A stretch of DNA of 64,000 nt, from assembly GCA_017379935.1 (NCBI GenBank), contig JAFNVC010000018.1, positions 1 to 64,000 of the forward strand. The letters run 5' to 3'. Each line of letters begins with the position of its first letter. Within the stretch, counting starts at the first letter, position 1. The position numbers were made by a program, and so were the translations under genes. Origin of the DNA: Clostridia bacterium (GTDB lineage: Bacteria > Bacillota > Clostridia > Oscillospirales > Acutalibacteraceae). Below the pieces are notes generated by a model. The model searched no databases, was not told the origin of the DNA, and saw only the letters and a program-made list of their open reading frames with translations. Positions 60,948 through 64,000 of the stretch are shown one piece after another.

Positions 60948-63488
60948 ATGGCTAAAGAAATTACACACGATAACGAAGATTTTAAAGCCAATCTGGCTGA
61001 TACCAAGATATATAACGTAGACATCAACAAGGAAGTCCGCAAATCGTTCCTTGACTATTCAATGTCGGTTATCGTTTCCCGTGCGCTTCCCGATGTCCGT
61101 GACGGTCTCAAGCCCGTTCACCGCCGTATTCTCTACACTATGTACGAGAACAATCTTACTCCCGATAAGGCTTACCGTAAATGTGCCGATACAGTCGGTT
61201 CCGTGCTCGGTCGATATCATCCCCACGGTGATGCTTCCGTTTACGATGCTATGGTACGTCTCGCACAAAGCTTCTCAATGAGATACACTCTCGTTGACGG
61301 CCACGGTAACTTCGGTTCAATCGACGGCGACCCTGCCGCTGCTTACCGATATACCGAGTCAAGAATGAGCAAGATGGCTCTTAAAATGCTGACGGATATC
61401 GACAAGGATACCGTTGATTTCACAACGAACTATGACGACAGACTCAAGGAGCCGACGGTTCTTCCGTCACGCTTCCCGAATATTCTTGTCAACGGCTCAA
61501 TGGGTATTGCCGTTGGTATGGCAACCAACATTCCTCCCCATAACCTCCGCGAGGTTATCGACGGTATGTGCTGTCTTATCGACAATCCCGATGCTACTCT
61601 CGACGACCTTATGGAGCATATCAAGGGCCCCGACTTCCCGACAAACGGTATCATTATGGGCCGTTCGGGCATCCGTGCCGCTTATGCAACGGGACGCGGT
61701 AAGGTTATCGTAAGAGCAAGAGCGGAAATTGTTGAAAAGAAAAACGGCCGCTTTGAAATCAAGGTTACGGAAATTCCGTACACAGTAAATAAAGCAAAGC
61801 TTATCGAAAGCATCGCAGACCTCGTAAAGGATAAGAGAATCGAGGGTATCTCCGATATCAACGACTACTCTTCAAAGGCAGGTATGCATATTTCAATCGA
61901 CCTTAAGCGTGATGCCAATCCGCAGGTTGTTCTCAATCAGCTTTATTCCTTCTCACAGCTTCAGACAACGTTCGGCGTCATTATGATTGCCATTGTCAAC
62001 GGCGAGCCGAAGGTGCTTACGCTCAAGGATGTTCTTCGCAACTACATTGACTTCCAGCAGCAGGTTGTTACAAGACGTACACAGTACGACCTTAAAAAGG
62101 CTCAGGACAGAGCCCATATCCTCGAGGGTCTTCTTACTGCTCTTGATTTTATCGACGAGGTTATCAATATCCTCCGTGCATCAAAGAGCATTAACGAAGG
62201 TAAGGAAGCTCTTATGGAGCGCTTCGGACTCGATGATGTTCAGGCACAGGCTATCGTGCAGATGCGTCTCGGTCAGTTGACAGGTCTTGAAAGAGTCAAG
62301 ATTGAGGATGAGCTCGGCGAGCTTAAGATGAAAATTGCTGAATTCCTCGAGCTTCTTGCAGACGAGACAAAGCTTCTCGGCGTTGTCAAGGCAGAGGCAC
62401 TCGAGATTGCAGATAAGTACGGCGACGACCGCCGCACAGAGATTATGAACGTTTCGGGCGAGGTTGATATCGAGGACCTTATCCCTGAGGAAACCTGTGT
62501 TTATACCTTTACCGACTTCGGCTATATCAAGCGTATTCCGATGACCGAGTATCAGACACAGCGCCGCGGCGGACGAGGTGTCAAGGGTCTTACAAGACGT
62601 GAGGACGATATCGTCCGTACGATGTTCACCGCTTCGACCCACGATTATATTTCGTTCTTCACAACAAGAGGACGAACCTTCAAGCTCAAGGGCTACGAAA
62701 TTCCCGAGGGCTCAAGAACAAGCAAGGGTATGAACATCATCAACCTTCTTCCGCTCGAGGCGGACGAAAAGGTTTCTTCGATGATTCGCTTTACCGCGGC
62801 TGACGAGGATACAGGTTATCTTTGTATGTTCACCCGCAAGGGTATCATCAAGCGCTCAAGCCTTGAGGAATATAAGTCAATCCGCCGTGCAGGCGTTCTT
62901 GCAATCACGCTTGACGAGGGTGACGAGCTTGCATGGGTAACAACAACAACGGGCAACGATGACCTTATCGTTGCGACAAGAAAGGGTATGTGTATCCGCT
63001 TCAACGAGAACGATGCACGTCCCATCGGCAGAACTGCACGAGGCGTTAAGGCAATCGAGCTTCGCGAGGGCGACGAGGTTGTCGGTATGACGGTTGTTGA
63101 AGAGGGCAAGACGATCCTTACCGTCAGCGAAACGGGCTACGGCAGAAAGAGCGACTTTGAAAATTACCGCGTTCAGTCAAGAGGCGGTAAGGGACTTATC
63201 AACTACCACGTTGAAAAATATGGTGACATTGCGGCGGTTACATCCGTCAGCGATGATGACGATATTATTCTTATTGCATCCGACGGTATTATTATCCGTA
63301 TTCCCGCTGACGGCATCAGCACCTTTGCACGTCCGTCAAAGGGTGTGCGCGTAATGCGTGTGACAGAGGGTGAAAAGCTTATTACAATCACACCCGTACA
63401 GCACGAGGAAGCGGAGCCTGAAAACGAAGAGGCTCCGGCAGAGACCGCCGATGAAACAACAGAAAGCACAACAACCACGGAAAACTAA
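60948..63488 (+). CDS. gyrA: DNA gyrase subunit A
   Basis: The 846-aa protein has the quinolone-resistance region [17 protein letters not shown] (residues 91-107) and the catalytic tyrosine Y135 in RYTESRMSK. The GyrA-box [10 protein letters not shown] in the C-terminal beta-pinwheel marks gyrase rather than topoisomerase IV. The position equal to E. coli Ser83 is Ala96, while Asp100 (E. coli Asp87) is kept. The C-terminus has an acidic Glu/Thr-rich tail. AGGAGGAGG lies before ATG 60948. mgsA follows 21 bp after the stop. Confidence 0.97.
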   Translation: MAKEITHDNEDFKANLADTKIYNVDINKEVRKSFLDYSMSVIVSRALPDVRDGLKPVHRRILYTMYENNLTPDKAYRKCADTVGSVLGRYHPHGDASVYDAMVRLAQSFSMRYTLVDGHGNFGSIDGDPAAAYRYTESRMSKMALKMLTDIDKDTVDFTTNYDDRLKEPTVLPSRFPNILVNGSMGIAVGMATNIPPHNLREVIDGMCCLIDNPDATLDDLMEHIKGPDFPTNGIIMGRSGIRAAYATGRGKVIVRARAEIVEKKNGRFEIKVTEIPYTVNKAKLIESIADLVKDKRIEGISDINDYSSKAGMHISIDLKRDANPQVVLNQLYSFSQLQTTFGVIMIAIVNGEPKVLTLKDVLRNYIDFQQQVVTRRTQYDLKKAQDRAHILEGLLTALDFIDEVINILRASKSINEGKEALMERFGLDDVQAQAIVQMRLGQLTGLERVKIEDELGELKMKIAEFLELLADETKLLGVVKAEALEIADKYGDDRRTEIMNVSGEVDIEDLIPEETCVYTFTDFGYIKRIPMTEYQTQRRGGRGVKGLTRREDDIVRTMFTASTHDYISFFTTRGRTFKLKGYEIPEGSRTSKGMNIINLLPLEADEKVSSMIRFTAADEDTGYLCMFTRKGIIKRSSLEEYKSIRRAGVLAITLDEGDELAWVTTTTGNDDLIVATRKGMCIRFNENDARPIGRTARGVKAIELREGDEVVGMTVVEEGKTILTVSETGYGRKSDFENYRVQSRGGKGLINYHVEKYGDIAAVTSVSDDDDIILIASDGIIIRIPADGISTFARPSKGVRVMRVTEGEKLITITPVQHEEAEPENEEAPAETADETTESTTTTEN

Positions 63489-63509
63489 AATTACGGAAGG
63501 GGTTAATCT

Positions 63510-63914
63510 ATGAACATTGCAATTATTGCACACGATGCGAAAAAAGAACTTATGACCCAGTTTTGCATTGCGTACTGCGGTATTCTCAGCCGTCACAGAC
63601 TCTTTGCAACAGGTACAACAGGCAAGCTCGTAGCTGATGCGACAGGTCTCGAAATTACTCGCTTTTTGAGCGGTTCACAGGGCGGCGACCAGCAGATAGG
63701 CTCACTTATTGCCTGCAACGAAATTGATATGCTTCTTATCTTCAGCGACCCGCTTGACCCCAAGGAGCACGAGCCGAATGTGAACAGTCTTCTTCGAATC
63801 TGCGACGTTCACAACGTTCCTGCCGCAACTAATATTGCAACGGCAGAGGCTCTTATCCACAGCCTTGACAGAGGCGATCTTGACTGGCGCGATATTGTAA
63901 ATCCGAAGTATTAA
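63510..63914 (+). CDS. mgsA: methylglyoxal synthase
   Basis: The 134-aa protein starts MNIAIIAHDAKKELM (ATG 63510, GGAAGGGG upstream). FATGTTGKLV, FLSGSQGGDQQIG (catalytic Asp) and DPLDPKEHEPNVNSLLRICDVHNVPAATN are the family signature. It converts dihydroxyacetone phosphate to methylglyoxal and phosphate, a glycolytic bypass under phosphate limitation. It is probably cotranscribed with gyrA, 21 bp upstream. Confidence 0.95.
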   Translation: MNIAIIAHDAKKELMTQFCIAYCGILSRHRLFATGTTGKLVADATGLEITRFLSGSQGGDQQIGSLIACNEIDMLLIFSDPLDPKEHEPNVNSLLRICDVHNVPAATNIATAEALIHSLDRGDLDWRDIVNPKY

Positions 63915-63935
63915 AATAAATTTCTATAACTACAC

Positions 63936-63978
63936 GGAATAACCACCGATTTCTTCTGAAAAAAGTCGGCGGTTATTC
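63936..63978. repeat. long imperfect inverted repeat after mgsA
   Basis: GAATAACCACCGATTT and AAAGTCGGCGGTTATTC can form a hairpin; without a clear T-run it is only a possible terminator. The last 20 bp of the window hold nothing else. Confidence 0.45.
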
Positions 63979-64000
63979 GGTGCGTTATCTGCGCGTGCAG

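Overview
This 64 kb window most likely comes from a low-to-medium-GC gut-type clostridium (Firmicutes/Clostridia, probably Oscillospiraceae/Ruminococcaceae or a near relative). The evidence is strong AGGAGG-type ribosome binding sites, TTGACA/TATAAT promoters (often with an extended TGATATAAT -10), [FeFe]-hydrogenase maturation genes, a V-type ATPase, many secreted or cytoplasmic glycosidases, and repeat classes common in such genomes. Genus assignment is an inference; no rRNA is present.

Layout. 0-3.4 kb is an AT-rich accessory region. It holds the end of a LytTR response regulator, an AgrC-like kinase broken by two homopolymer frameshifts, two small membrane proteins, and a reverse-strand cassette of a 51-aa protein, a DUF6809 protein and TnpV left from a mobile element. 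3.7-11.1 kb is a seven-gene V-type ATPase operon (E, DUF2764, A, B, D, I, K) behind a strong promoter and a leader terminator. 11.2-16.6 kb carries a GH78-like rhamnosidase, an exported metallophosphoesterase and an exported lipase-like hydrolase. 16.6-25.1 kb is a reverse-strand block: two tandem exported neutral-ceramidase-like enzymes, a GPH/MFS transporter and an Eis-like acetyltransferase, followed by an exported DUF4838 protein. 25.3-32.4 kb has a CPA2 antiporter, a Fic protein with palindromic promoter elements, an M20 peptidase with a YfcC-type transporter, and small membrane proteins.

32.4-40.5 kb is rich in repeats: a palindrome array, two-hairpin repeats, REP-like elements, a RAYT transposase carrying two REP copies inside its own coding region, and a DUF559 nuclease flanked by 50-bp direct repeats. 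Among these lie MATE, GNAT, GH35, beta-propeller-like, EamA and histidine phosphatase genes. 40.5-44.6 kb is the hydrogenase maturation operon (TM1266-like regulator, hydE, hydG, hydF), preceded by a leader that can form mutually exclusive terminator and antiterminator hairpins. 44.7-51.4 kb holds a nitroreductase, a GH39-like glycosidase, dCMP deaminase, acetyltransferase and four-helix-bundle (S23) genes, a second palindrome array, two tRNA-Ser genes, and an SGNH hydrolase - phosphopantetheinyl transferase - TtcA-like operon. 51.5-64 kb is core: lon-engB, ddl-DUF1934-argS (reverse), then an unknown protein, gyrB, gyrA and mgsA.

The least conventional items are the hyd leader switch, the two arrays of dissimilar palindromes joined by a constant linker, the REP-in-RAYT arrangement, the two-hairpin repeats flanking DUF559, the Fic promoter operators, and the Chlamydia/Bacteroidetes-like V-ATPase gene set. 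All functional assignments are from reading the translated sequence; no database search was run.
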